Shown: positions 51,601 through 61,655 of the stretch, piece by piece
Numbering within the stretch: the first letter of the stretch is position 1
Layout of the letters: every line of letters begins with the position of its first letter
From: Micromussa lordhowensis
Taxonomy: Eukaryota > Cnidaria > Anthozoa > Scleractinia > Lobophylliidae
Assembly: GCA_964020085.1 (NCBI GenBank)
Contig: OZ026600.1
Span: forward strand, 38,631,419 to 38,695,418
Length of the DNA stretch: 64,000 bases
Reading direction: 5' to 3'
Notes under the pieces: model-generated
Databases searched by the model: none
Seen by the model: only the letters and a program-made list of their open reading frames with translations
Told to the model about the DNA's origin: nothing
Made by a program: the position numbers and the translations under genes

Positions 51601-54600
51601 AAGTAGTACTTCATTGAAAAATGTCTCCACTCTATATTGAAAATGCTTAGCTATTATAACAGGATTTGTGTTCAGCATTTGGCACCTTTCATTGTATGGC
51701 AATGCATCAATTTCCTCATTTGTCATCTGTTTCCCTTGAATTCTGGCAATGATTTGGAATAGTTCTGGCCATCTTAGATCAGCACAGGATAGCGTCATAA
51801 ACCATGTTGGAATTCCTAGTTGTTTTACCATAGCAACTACCTCATACATAAATTTTTGCCAGTAAGGTGGAGTACCTGGAATTTGTCTCAAAAAAAAATA
51901 AGCTTGGTCTTGACAAATTAGATTTTGTAAGCCTTGTGGATTGGATCTTAATTGAGCAGCAGTGACAGAATGACCATGAACCTTTTTTAAGGCAATATTG
52001 ATACTGCTGGATACTTTTTTCTGCTCAATAATAAATTGTGCAAAGAAAAGATACTCTGGGTTTGTAGCAAATCTTCCACTATAATGTAGGAGTCGTGCAT
52101 TAAAGTACTTAACTGGTGATAACATAATTTCACGTTCAGCTGTGTACCCATATCTTCCCTTAGGAAACAATACTGGGAAAGCTAGTTCCTCACATTGTTT
52201 ATCAGTCATGAATGAAACAGGGTGTTTGTTCTCTCCTGGTGCAATATTATAGATCTCATTTCCTGACGACTGTTCATGATTATTATCTACCATCACAGGG
52301 TAGTTAGGGATGATGGATTGCAAGCATGTCTGATTGATTGGCATTCTGTGGTCATTTAAAGGGTCCTCAATTTCTTCATTATTATCTCTTGAGTCATTGC
52401 CTTGATTTTGAGATGAATTTTTTTCCTGGTTAAGTGGTGTTGAATCTTCTTTGTCATCAACATAATCATCTATAACTGAATTGACGTTAGACCTTGTAAC
52501 TTCATTTTCTGTTGTAGAATTATCTGTATCATGTAGTACAGTTAGATTTCTATCAATATTATTAATGTCAATTTGTATGTCCTTATACAGTCTATTATTA
52601 GCCTTAAGCCATTGCAAGGCTTGTAATAAAAAGTGAGGCCTTACTGCTTGAAAGTATACATGACCTCTGAATTGTAACTTTCTTTTGAGTTTTAACAGGA
52701 TTATGCCAGATCTCTCAGGAGGACGTGGCAAAAGACTACTTGTCTGATCACATTCAACTGGTACATTACAAATTGCACCCTTTATTTTCCTCTGTTGACC
52801 TTTGGGCATGACAATAATCTTTTCAAATACTATTCTCTGAGCTATCAATATCTGCTCTAGTTTTTCAAGAGAGGCAAGCTCAACAGGTGTATCATCAACA
52901 TACATGTTGTTAATGACAGCTTGACAGGGAACTTTACCTTGTTTAACTTTTGAGTTACATGTGTTACAAATATACTCATTACCATCAAACGAAGTCTGAA
53001 CACTAAAACAGTGTTGATCGGGGTATTTAGTACTTAGGAAGTTTTTGACGGATTTCTTATACAGCATTCTATTGCATACACAACAAATATAATAAGGACC
53101 TTCTCTGATTTTATTTTTGAATTCATCAATGCAGACATCAATACTTGGGATTGTCTCACTCTCATGCTGTCGTCTATTCTTGTACTTGATGTTTCTTTTA
53201 GAACTTACCTGTTGCAGTCTTTTCTTTTTTGCAGCAGGTTCTAAATTGTCATAAGTATATTTTCTTGTGTGCTTTTTCATGATGTGTTTGATTTGATGAA
53301 GGTCCATGTTAGATGTGCAAGATAAAAATTGTATTTCATAGTGAACAATATCTGTTTTAAGTTTTTCTGTAACAATGTTAGAAATAGCCTGTACTAATGA
53401 TGGCAGCCCACTTAGTCTTGTTTGCTGTATTGCAGGTTCACAAGTATCTTCATATGCCAATAAAGTGAACATGTACTTTGCTCTCACTGTTTGTTGAAAA
53501 ATACAAGTAATACAGTAACTTGAAAGCCATAATAAAAACCCTGTATTTCCACTGTAGTTGTTGAAAATTAAATTTTCCAGTGTGTTTTTTGTATTGTTCA
53601 GACTACCAGATAACATCCCATAGCTTTGAGCTTTAAGTTGCACTGATATCTCAACTCCACAAATATCAAGACTTCTGCATAAATCTGCTTTTGTTAGATG
53701 CCTATTGATGTCCATGTTACAAAAGAATTTATTTCCTTGCTCAGCTACGCAATATAGAGTTTTGGAATTCCAGTAACTACAAGACTTGGCTATTGAGTAA
53801 CACATTGCATAAAGTCCTACAGCACAGCATTGTTTACAAGAGCAAATGTGTTCTTCTCTCACACTGTCCACTGCAGTTGTTTCATATGTACTAATCTGCA
53901 CTCCTCTGAGTTCATAATTGTCAGCGAGTGAGTGTATAGTCTGGAAATACTGCACTAGACTCTGACTGGATCGTACTTCTAATAGTACACATGTACCTGA
54001 GGGATGGCTTCTACCATATTCGTCTCTTGCATGAGAATCAAATATCTTATAACTCCCATTATCAGTATGATAGATACTGACACCAATACATCCTATTGTT
54101 AGAATAAATGAAGAATAATTTTCTGTCAAGAGTGATTCAAAAGCCCTGTTTAAGGACATATTGTACTGATATCCCTCAATTACTGAATCACAGTAATGTA
54201 GATTACCGGTGTAGCTTTCACTATAATTAAGCTGGTAATTTTTTTCAAACATAGCTATCATTGATGGTAATTCTGTTTGCATTAAATACACCTGCCCTGT
54301 ACATTGTGACAGTGTTGAATACAGTTGATTACCCATCTCCATAACTTGTACCAGGTCATTACAGTTATGTATTCCTTTTAAGTTATTATAAATCAAAGCG
54401 ATCAGACTCATAGCAACACATTGTTTTCCAGCATTTTCACCAAAGTACATAACATCACCTTGACTATAAGGTGCCTTGATTGTTTGAGTAGGATCAATGC
54501 TATGCATAGGAGGCCCAGGATTTGTTTCTACGTCGTTACACAGATTCAGTGTAGCACATTGACCTCTGTGGCTCGCATTCTTATACACACTTGATGAGGT

Positions 54601-55143
54601 GTTACAGGTATACAAAGATATAAATTTGCCCAGAGACTCTCTATAACTGGAGGATTTTCGATGCAGTGTTGACTGTGTGGTATACCATTTCTTTCTCATG
54701 TTTTGTGAAAACTTGATAGTGACATTATTGCTCCTTGTTCTAAGTCTGCATTTCACATAGCGATACATTTTTGACGACATAGGAATGTTTTTAAGAATTC
54801 GCATGTACACTAATTTCTTAATTTTTTTGTTTTTACGTGAGAGCTTTTCTAGTTTTTTCACAGGTATTCTGCTGGGCTCACGATCGAATCGGTACTCACG
54901 ATTGTTAATAGATGAATTACAGTTAACAAACATCGTATACCGAGACCTGAATTCTTCAGGACATTTAATTTCCTTTGCAACATAAATTTGTTGACGCTGA
55001 TTCGTCACACTTTTGATGTGTACAAAGCGCTGCTTTGTCGCCTTCATCTGACACCAAGTTATTTGATACCACACAAGCATTCCTCGACATGCACAACATG
55101 AAAATATAATATACACAGAAAACCGACAAAACCAATGGCACAA
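48664..55143 (-). CDS. Helentron leader, 2A motif, cysteine protease, Rep (HUH) and Pif1-like helicase
   Basis: 2159 codons. The frame opens without an ATG; the first in-frame ATG is about 22 codons in. Modules: basic leader to about residue 195; 2A motif NDVETNPGP at 203-211; cysteine-protease-like module at 225-420 with Cys242 in NAGKQCVAMSLIALIY and a DSHARD box near 368 followed by SGTCVLLEV; Cys-rich pairs CCVC and CNTC (about 680-740) in a DUF6570-like region. Then the Helitron Rep: PTWFMTLSCADLRWPELF, HUH in GSPHLHALIW near 1206, and YVCSYFTKDETE with its two Tyr near 1397. The helicase has GGGGAGKSHLIKTIY near 1777 and LLVIDETSMVSN near 1865. The frame is lost at ITYTSMGLHC, where the helicase continues in the next frame. 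Confidence 0.88.
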   Translation of the reverse strand: MCHWFCRFSVYIIFSCCACRGMLVWYQITWCQMKATKQRFVHIKSVTNQRQQIYVAKEIKCPEEFRSRYTMFVNCNSSINNREYRFDREPSRIPVKKLEKLSRKNKKIKKLVYMRILKNIPMSSKMYRYVKCRLRTRSNNVTIKFSQNMRKKWYTTQSTLHRKSSSYRESLGKFISLYTCNTSSSVYKNASHRGQCATLNLCNDVETNPGPPMHSIDPTQTIKAPYSQGDVMYFGENAGKQCVAMSLIALIYNNLKGIHNCNDLVQVMEMGNQLYSTLSQCTGQVYLMQTELPSMIAMFEKNYQLNYSESYTGNLHYCDSVIEGYQYNMSLNRAFESLLTENYSSFILTIGCIGVSIYHTDNGSYKIFDSHARDEYGRSHPSGTCVLLEVRSSQSLVQYFQTIHSLADNYELRGVQISTYETTAVDSVREEHICSCKQCCAVGLYAMCYSIAKSCSYWNSKTLYCVAEQGNKFFCNMDINRHLTKADLCRSLDICGVEISVQLKAQSYGMLSGSLNNTKNTLENLIFNNYSGNTGFLLWLSSYCITCIFQQTVRAKYMFTLLAYEDTCEPAIQQTRLSGLPSLVQAISNIVTEKLKTDIVHYEIQFLSCTSNMDLHQIKHIMKKHTRKYTYDNLEPAAKKKRLQQVSSKRNIKYKNRRQHESETIPSIDVCIDEFKNKIREGPYYICCVCNRMLYKKSVKNFLSTKYPDQHCFSVQTSFDGNEYICNTCNSKVKQGKVPCQAVINNMYVDDTPVELASLEKLEQILIAQRIVFEKIIVMPKGQQRKIKGAICNVPVECDQTSSLLPRPPERSGIILLKLKRKLQFRGHVYFQAVRPHFLLQALQWLKANNRLYKDIQIDINNIDRNLTVLHDTDNSTTENEVTRSNVNSVIDDYVDDKEDSTPLNQEKNSSQNQGNDSRDNNEEIEDPLNDHRMPINQTCLQSIIPNYPVMVDNNHEQSSGNEIYNIAPGENKHPVSFMTDKQCEELAFPVLFPKGRYGYTAEREIMLSPVKYFNARLLHYSGRFATNPEYLFFAQFIIEQKKVSSSINIALKKVHGHSVTAAQLRSNPQGLQNLICQDQAYFFLRQIPGTPPYWQKFMYEVVAMVKQLGIPTWFMTLSCADLRWPELFQIIARIQGKQMTNEEIDALPYNERCQMLNTNPVIIAKHFQYRVETFFNEVLLSKVNPIGKIVYYALRIEFQMRGSPHLHALIWTSDCPKLTDDNRQAYIDYIDQHVQAYLPSEEDDPELYNLVNTYQKHTHSRSCRKYKNIQCRFNFGQFFTNTTIVAEPLSDDLDEANKSNLLDKRKEVLSLVKQQIDDVLNPSKPNYDSTLTEDDIFNLAGVNKEAYYSALSISPDSNYELHLKRPVDSCFINNYFIAGIKGFAANVDLQPVFNHYKCITYVCSYFTKDETECSQAIINAAKEAKAANMNVQDGLRKIGAAFLSSREVSSQECVYRCMPELWLRKIFPATVFVSTDLPHKRLRVTKSQQDLEELDDESTDIFKSNIIERYTLRPLNIPAVNDLCLAEFVAYYYKEYKKENSETIDAQPEVLTDSAIEAQHLDNDSLPVVVKLMSTNEKMKRRKVKAVIRYHKPNKQKEPELYFHHLLMLYYPWRNESTLVGDDNTYVSKFYELNVKNIVEHNRKMFEPDAEAVTEALEWLRNNQNGIIHSYDPFADQENADIQLEAEGESLEESFNEQPPSHLGGSSQSEQHGQTGISLHHQPTEISDDQLRESVRSLNEKQRQAYDIVLSWCRDKMKNLNCIKPKKVEPIYLFITGGGGAGKSHLIKTIYHTVIKTFRYGGMNPENPTVLLSAPTGVAAININGTTINTALAIPKNTGDTLPAMSDQKRTQMRLLLSELKLLVIDETSMVSNTALHHIHQRLKEIFGTTTSQLFAGLSLIALGDLYQLPPIQRKPVFEDYKNDALNLYHPWHVFKMIELTEIMRQKDDQPFIEQLNRFRTGSQTDEDIQCIQSRSISPLDNKYPTDALHIWAENNPVIQHNNAKLKQIQRPLFQLTAIDQYPPNISKQDIDKVLATGRSETAGLDHDIFVKETARVMLTTNIDIADRLINGQMGTIVKIDVNKNTKNPSIIYIKLDDSSAGRALIDKCNNTFAKQNRLVPIEPILARFKIRPGKPSSPEIQRMQFPITYTSMGLHCT
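54511..54549 (-). other. 2A-type ribosome-skipping motif in the Helentron protein
   Basis: The codons read LNLCNDVETNPGP, matching the D-(V/I)-E-x-N-P-G-P consensus at which ribosomes fail to form the Gly-Pro bond. The downstream product would begin at this proline, followed by the protease module; the upstream product would be the basic leader. 2A-like sequences are known from picorna-like viruses and from N-termini of some animal LINE proteins. Activity is inferred from the motif. Confidence 0.8.
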
Positions 55144-55651
55144 ATAGAAAAATGACAGCTGATAATGTACTCTGTTTAAGCAAAAACATAAAAAATGTAA
55201 TGATCATGACAGAGGTCACATAACTATGACAATTATGTTTGAGCTTATCTTCACTCGGATGAAAGCTACTTTTGCAGTCCAACATGGCGTATTCGTTGTC
55301 GTTTCTTACAGTTTGATCACATTGCACCTTGTCTCCATCAGCACCAAGCAGTTTCGTAAATATTCTTTTGTCTGTAGTAACACTCTGAACGTATGTTCTG
55401 TTCACTGACAACCCATTTGAGTTCTGGTTTGATTCTGGTGAGAACTTCGCTAAATCATGTGATTCTTTTGCTATTTTGAGCTCGCGGAACGACCCGTTTC
55501 GTAATATACGGTCATAAATAACTGCGCCATCTTTTCGACTGGGTCCACCGCGAACGGTGTGTGAATCTGTACGTTTGAACGTAGAAAAGATGGCACCATT
55601 TGTTAACATATTCGACATATGTTTTCCTTTCGGCATTGTCGGGATCGACAT
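54965..55651 (-). CDS. Upstream Helentron ORF with two membrane segments
   Basis: 228 codons from a true ATG (MSIPTMPKGKH). A hydrophilic N-terminal half is followed by SYVTSVMIITFFMFLL and STLSAVIFLFVPLVLSVF plus VYYIFMLCM, two likely membrane spans. It overlaps the start of the Rep-helicase frame by 179 bases. A frameshift, programmed or mutational, or a spliced intron could join them, putting a membrane-anchored leader before the 2A site. It is not similar to anything I recognise, and it may simply be a chance ORF. Confidence 0.4.
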   Translation of the reverse strand: MSIPTMPKGKHMSNMLTNGAIFSTFKRTDSHTVRGGPSRKDGAVIYDRILRNGSFRELKIAKESHDLAKFSPESNQNSNGLSVNRTYVQSVTTDKRIFTKLLGADGDKVQCDQTVRNDNEYAMLDCKSSFHPSEDKLKHNCHSYVTSVMIITFFMFLLKQSTLSAVIFLFVPLVLSVFCVYYIFMLCMSRNACVVSNNLVSDEGDKAALCTHQKCDESASTNLCCKGN

Positions 55652-55784
55652 AGTAGAAAGAAGGTTGAGCCTTTGTTACGTGTCTGCGGTATTGCCCATT
55701 GCACGTGACTGAGCTTTGAGACGAAACACGAGGGTAATTTTATAGTCGGTTGCCCGACTAATAAAAATGATTATTGTATCGCGT

Positions 55785-55912
55785 TCATTTCATTCAGTCA
55801 AAATGGTGTATTCAACTCACGATTTTTATGGTTGGCAGTTCACGTTCAGGAACAAAGTAAAGACACTATGAAAGTCGTGATTTCAATATACCATTTTGAC
55901 TGAATGAAATGA
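55785..55912. repeat. Inverted repeat of about 42 bp upstream of the Helentron ORFs
   Basis: The arm tcatttcattcagtcaaaat, continuing to about 55827, pairs with the arm ending attttgactgaatgaaatga at 55912, with few mismatches and a loop of about 43 bp. It may be a separate MITE or a terminal structure of the Helentron. 55913-57180 shows no gene I can support. Confidence 0.7.
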
Positions 55913-57184
55913 CCGAGATATGAACGATTTTTCTTATTATTTCTTAAATTTATATTTTTAGTTTTTTAATTTAATTATTCTGCTTTTAATTCACTTTCAA
56001 AATTTTATTTCGTTTCTAATTTTATTTTATTATTTATCTTTTTTCACACTCCGTACTCCACATTCCGCACTCCAGAAACAGAATTTAAAACCAAAAAAAG
56101 TTTAGGCTGGCGGTGGAAGAAAACGTGAATACCGTATCAATAAAACGAACAACATTTTGAAAAAGGAGCTTTTCGATAACTTGCGATCAGGTATTCTTTT
56201 TTTTCACAGCAGGGGGAAAAGAACGCCTGTTCGCAGGTTAAACGATGACATCACATCAAATTATGTGATTTCCCTACCGGAATTTTCCTCAAACACAAAT
56301 CCAAAATGACCAGTGATTGCTGCGTTTCAAATTTCTGCGGCGTAGTGTTGACGGAAAACATTTGATGTATATTTCACGGGCGTAGTGTGGATGGAGGCTT
56401 GATGTTGGCCACGGGAAGAGTAATGGAAGGAAGAGAAGATGATCTCGTCCCTTGTGGAAAGACAACTGAAGAAACTAAATCAAGGAATATCCTTTTAGAC
56501 AAGATGTAACAAAAATAGAGGTAGTTTATCGTTCGCTGCTTGTACTGATACTTGTAGAACTAGTCGAACAAAACAATAACATTGAAATGTCTGTTTGCCA
56601 ATGCCATATAGCACAGCTGTCTTTTGCCATCGTTGCTGCTTCGAGTATTTCGCGAGACTAAGCGTCTGTTTCGTGAATGGAGACTGTAACCAATAAGAAG
56701 TGACTTTCAGGCTACTGTTCGCTGTATTGTATCATGAGAAATAAAGTTTTACTGCACAACTACCGGCACCTTACTCACGACAAAGAAAATAAAGAAAGAG
56801 AGATAAAGAAAACGGACAAACGAACCTCAACATACCGACTTAATTTTACTAACAACTGAGACGGACCGAGACTTACTGGAACCGACCAAACCTAACACGA
56901 GTTTCAGCCAATAGCATCACGGTTGAACTGACCAATCATTCTCAACAGACCAGACTTAAGACTTATATCACCATCGACTGACAAACACTGCCACTCAGGC
57001 AGAGCAGGCACTTGAAACTTCAGTCATGAAAAGTAATTTACATGAAGCTCTTGTTTCTTGTAAAGAAGAATGGATGTGTGCTGTGATTGTGCCGTGCCTC
57101 AATTCTCTGCAGACTCAGACACACGAATATCTATTGATATATGTTCTCTTTGTGTGAAAGAAATTCCTCCGCTGCCTACTTCTT

Positions 57185-57955
57185 ATGTTTGGAGTTAATG
57201 CTTTAACTGAGACGTGGTTAGATTCAGGTTTTATGGACTTGGAACTTGGCTTGAACGACTATTCTATTCACCGAAGAGATGGGAAAGATCGTAGGGACGG
57301 CGGTGTCTTGTTAGCTGTTCATAGAAGTTTGATATAAATAAGAAGTGACTTGGAGAATAATGTCAATACTGAGATTGTATTGGTTGAGATATGCCAAAAA
57401 TCAGTGGATAGTATCTTGATTGGAGTGAAAGCATCCGTTTGTTTGGCAAGAGACTTAAAAAATTCCTTCTTTCTTAGTCAAATATAATCTTTGTTGAGCT
57501 ACATACTTCTTCTTTTCTTTTCTTTTTTTTGTATATAAAACATTTTAATATTTCATGCTGTCCCCATAATTTGTATGATTTACCCTAGATTGTCAGGAAG
57601 CCTATAGTTCATAAGCCCCTGGCTTCTATATAGGCTTCCTTGCCATTACCACCTTTAAAATTGTCAAGTTATAGTCTTTAAGTTTCATATATTTCTAGTG
57701 TATTGTATTATTTTTCTTATCTTTTGTGTGGTTAATGGAAAAAAATAAATGGAAAGTGCTATAGACCACTCGACGCTTATACGTGAATGCCTGGAGAGAA
57801 TTGACGCGACCAGATTTGCCACCTGTTATTTAGTTGGAGACTTCAACTTTCCATGTATTGATTGGGAATACCGAGGACAACTCCTACTTCAAGTGATTCC
57901 CTCACAGCAGATTCTCTCCCTCACGCGATTCCTTCATGGGCAGGATTTCCTTTAG
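57185..57955 (+). pseudogene. LINE endonuclease fragments split by a short retroelement
   Basis: 57185-57331 reads GVNALTETWLDSGFMDLELG and HRRDGKDRRDGGVLLAVHRS, then a stop. 57749-57950 reads ECLERIDATRFATCYLVGDF then NFPCIDWE. Together these are the Glu and DFN boxes of a LINE endonuclease. The repeat at 57508-57745 lies between them. RT is not seen downstream, so this is a broken 5' fragment. Confidence 0.65.
57508..57745 (+). mobile_element. Short retroelement 3' end with hairpin (second copy)
   Basis: Nearly identical to 29266-29492, including the ggaagcctata / tataggcttcc hairpin and the ending ttaatggaaaaaaataaatg. It is inserted in a LINE endonuclease fragment. Confidence 0.75.
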
Positions 57956-58489
57956 TAGTCGTTTTTCTAACTTTAAATGTTGGAATACATATATCAGCGC
58001 AGCAAGCAGCAAATACTTAACTTTATCAGCACAAATGTCCACATTCACCCACATCCAAAAAAACACAGTTCCATGGCACATCTTTAAAAGCTCACTAAGC
58101 TCAGAGAAGTTTGCCTTTTTTAAATTGTAGACTCAGTGCCTTCGAACAGGCTTATGAGGACGACCAGATAAAGACAAAACTTCAATACTGCTAATTAGTT
58201 ACAGTCAGGATCAAGTCAAGAATGTTAGCAGCCGCTGCTGCCAACAAGGGCCTTGTTGGATTGAAATTGCACTGAGCAAGGAAATGATCATGATCAGAAC
58301 TACCCTCACCCAGACGACCACACAAGACGAACTACTGATACTCCTGGCTTCAAACTTTTTACTACACTAAAATTATGTTACAGACAACAATGACAGTGAA
58401 GAAATGTCACGAACACTAAACGAGTGATCAACAAGACTAGCTTGCATAGCCGCAGCTGGTGACAGGCGAACCGAGGCAAACATTTTGAC

Positions 58490-58499
58490 TTTATTTATT
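58490..58499 (-). terminator. Candidate poly(A) signal of the synaptotagmin-like gene
   Basis: The complement reads AATAAATAAA, two overlapping signals, about 195 bases past the stop at 58694. Confidence 0.5.
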
Positions 58500-58693
58500 C
58501 AATTCAGGATCTTGTAAGAGATTATGTGTTAAAAAAATAAGCAGATGTGAAAGAAATTTACTTTTTTTCTGATAATGCCTGTCTGGCTTGCTGTTTCAGT
58601 ACGGTTGAAGCAGGATTGCGCTTCTTTTGTTAGTTTTCGAAATGTTTTACATGATGTGGTTACAGTCATAATATTAATTAGGCATGAGCCACG

Positions 58694-59442
58694 TCAAGGG
58701 GTGTCTGTGCCGGTGAGGTTGGCTTTAAGATCTCTCCACACATCCATCTTCATCTCTCGTGATTGGGCTACATCTGCCAGCTGCAGAATGTGTTCTCCGA
58801 TTATTTTTTCTTTCCCGAGTTTGTCGTGTCCATAGAGCCTGATTCGAATTGCCATTCTAAACAAGTCCTGCTGTAAAATGCGATCAAACACAAACTTTTC
58901 ATCGAATTTAGGACGTGACGTCGACCGTGACTTGCTTTTAAAGCGCTGCTTTCTTGAAGGAAGTAGTTGAAGATGAAAACGACAATGTGAACTGCCTCCT
59001 CGACTTTTGGAAGGAAGCTCTCTGGCTTCCAAGATGGTTACAGACACACGGCCTACTTTAACTGAATATTCAGCTTGAAAATGAACGCTGCCAAACACTG
59101 GCACGTGATCGACTTCTTTAAGTCCTGTATCCACTTGAATGTCCCCGTATGCAGACACACTTTTTTGAACATCGTCTCCCTTATCGACCTCAAAACTTGG
59201 CAATTTCTTTGGGGATTCGTCCCCAGGCGATACTCCATCTTTTTCCTCCTCAGGGTGGTCTTCCTCTTCAGAAGTGTCTGTGGGCTCTTCCCCAAGCTCT
59301 TCGTAGCCGGCTCCCTTGGTCTTCTGGGGAGGCTCCATCTTGGAACAAGGGCATAGCTCTTTCTTTAGGCAGTAATATGTGGCCAGGAGACCGATTAAAA
59401 TGAGTACAATAAACACCAAGAAAATGACCGCTGGAACATACC
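58694..59442 (-). CDS. Synaptotagmin-like membrane protein with a single C2 domain (main exon)
   Basis: The exon starts after the acceptor ttccttcag and gives about 249 codons to a TGA. A membrane span YVPAVIFLVFIVLILIGLLA is followed by cysteines (LKKELCPCSK) that could be palmitoylated and an acidic linker (EEPTDTSEEEDHPEEEKD). One C2 domain follows: GSVHFQAEYS, VGRVSVTILEARELP, FHLQLLPSRKQRFKSKS, RPKFDEKFVF and IIGEHILQLADV, ending WRDLKANLTG. Synaptotagmins act in membrane trafficking and normally carry two C2 domains. The Asp residues that bind calcium in loops 1 and 3 are largely missing (SSHC and YGHDKLGKEK), so calcium-independent binding is likely. No C2B exon is seen downstream. Confidence 0.75.
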
Positions 59443-61261
59443 CTGAAGGAAAAAATGTATAAACATATCATTACACATTGCTCATTTCCACTACTTACTA
59501 TCTTTGGTCCCTGCTGCGTACAAAGGCTTTTTAAAAATATCTTTCTGTTTATAAATTATTACGTTTTACTGGTGTATCGGGAAACTGGATTTAAATTATG
59601 TAAGACAAGCTAGCTCACGAAATGACTGACTGACTGTATGATCTTCTGAAAAAGTAAAAGCTTTATTCTGAAAAAGTAAAAGTTTTATTTAAGTAACGAT
59701 GGATTTAGCTTCAGAGAAACAGTAATTATTATAAAAGTTTGAGGTTAAAGATTTACCCATAATACTATAGTAAAAAGCGTTTTATTATAAGGACTTCTCA
59801 CAACATAATCTGCAAGTGTCATCTGGCCGCCCTCCACCCAAAATTATTCTAATTTAGCGATGTTCCCAACTGTATAAACAAACCACAGAAGACTTAAGTG
59901 AATATCGATACAACGACTTCAGCAAAAACGACGGGGTTTTAACAAAGAGTAAAAGCAGCGACGGTTTTTTTAAGGTTTACATGTCTGAAATGATTAACAG
60001 TTTTTGACAAGTTTGCTCTTAAATGACGTCAATATATGGTGTACAAAAAGCTATTAAGATTAAACAAGGAATTGAATTAAATTAAAATTTTAGTCTGTTA
60101 ACCGGCAAAGAATTCAGTAAAAGGAGTGAAACCGCGGCTCCTCCAGGAAATAAAACACATGCATCCATGCTTCGGAAATTACTGTTGTATGGTCATCAAC
60201 TTAATACTTATGAAAGCTTTTAATTAAGGCGAATGCCCCTTGTATTTCCATGTCACTTCCCTTAAAACAGCTTATCATCTTATTCAGTTCTCTGTAGTTC
60301 GTATTGAACATCTTGTTTACTAAGGTCGGGAACAAGCTTTTGTCCTGTCTTCAGACATCTCAAACTTCTAGCATTGTATAATCTAAATACAGAAGCTCAA
60401 ATTTGCTCTTTCTTAGAAGAACTGAACATCAAACAACAGGAGACCGAAATACGCTCTCCGAAATTACTAATACTAGCGAAATCTATAGAAAACTTGTCCG
60501 AGACATTTTGGCCCCTTTTCGAAATTTTGTCTTTTGTTTAAACTGTCATTTCTGATCCATCATCTCGCCTATTCCCTAGAATAGAAGATGACAGCTCCAG
60601 AAAGAAAACAAGCCTTTGCCCGGAGTGAATCAAAGCAGCTTCACCTACCGGATGGAATAAAGCTCCACTCCATTTGTCTTTCCGCCCGTGTCTTCAGTTT
60701 CGGGAATGTTTTCAGGTTTTTATACCAGTTCAAAGCACGAGGAGTTCAAATCTGTTACACTCCTATAAATGCTGTCTGTACATCGCCTGGAAAGGCCGAG
60801 AAAATTCTGCTATTTTTCATCATGATTCGGCTTCAGTCGTGACAGTGCTTTCACAACTGAGTTTTTGACGTTTTAATGAATGGATGTTTGACACGATCAT
60901 TCTGTTACTGCGGTAACCGTTTTCGAACACTCAAAAGTATGCTTATTGCATTTGCCTAACTCAAACTCAGACTTTCCTGTCACAAAAGAGGCGCACTTAG
61001 GGTAAAGTGTCAACGCTTTTATCTCCACGAGTGATTAACAACTGATTTCTCCTTTAAGTATAATTTATTTACCGTCAGGTGCACGGGGAGTGGTTGCCCA
61101 ATCTCCCGAGCCGGAGGCTCATGATAAAAGTGACTGACTATAAAATACATTTACAAAGTCTGAAATTCTTAAATCTAAATTATTAATTATCACGTTAAAC
61201 TATTTACAAATGTATATTTAAACAGAAGCTACGTATACGCAGAAATGTCAAAAGATTATAG

Positions 61262-61655
61262 ACAGCTTTTGCATTGGCAGCCGGTGAAAATAAGAGTTTT
61301 CAGTTTTCTTCTAAAAGACGATAAGTTAGGGGCGATTTTAACAGAAGGTGGTAGTTTGTTTCAGATGCAAGAGATGACAAATGAGTACGAATTGTGACGG
61401 AATTTGCTGTTGTAGGAGTTTTGAGTTACGTTGAGGCCAGTATTTCTTAGGTTGTAGAGAGTAATTCGGGGTTCGAAGAGGTCGGCTAGGTAGCTTGGGC
61501 CGTTCTCTTTGTAGCATTTATAAAATATTATTAGCGACTGTTCTATGCGTCTATGTTCCAGTGTGTTCATATCTGCTGTTCTAAGACTTGATTCGTAGTT
61601 AATGCTCTCCCCAAGTTCATTATTGTTCGGAGACCATAGTGGTTTGGGTTTCACA
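61262..61655 (-). pseudogene. LINE RT C-terminal fragment
   Basis: The - strand reads EQSLIIFYKCYKENGPSYLA, DLFEPRITLYNLRNTG and YSFVISCI. A stop replaces the expected Trp, and then the frame continues NKLPPSVKIAPNLSSFRRKL. This is the terminal region of a CR1-like LINE with at least one nonsense mutation, lying in the intron of the synaptotagmin-like gene. 59443-61260 holds no gene I can support. Confidence 0.65.

Larger units (their letters stand above)
47787..55912 (-). mobile_element. Helitron of the Helentron type (boundaries not resolved)
   Basis: Defined by the Rep-helicase-endonuclease coding unit on the - strand. Helitrons transpose by rolling circle through an HUH nuclease fused to a Pif1-like helicase. 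Helentrons add a C-terminal endonuclease like that of LINEs. The 5' limit is placed at the inverted repeat 55785-55912 only provisionally, and the 3' limit at the last codon of the endonuclease. Terminal hairpins and insertion dinucleotides could not be fixed by eye. Coding capacity is nearly intact, with one frameshift. Confidence 0.75.
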
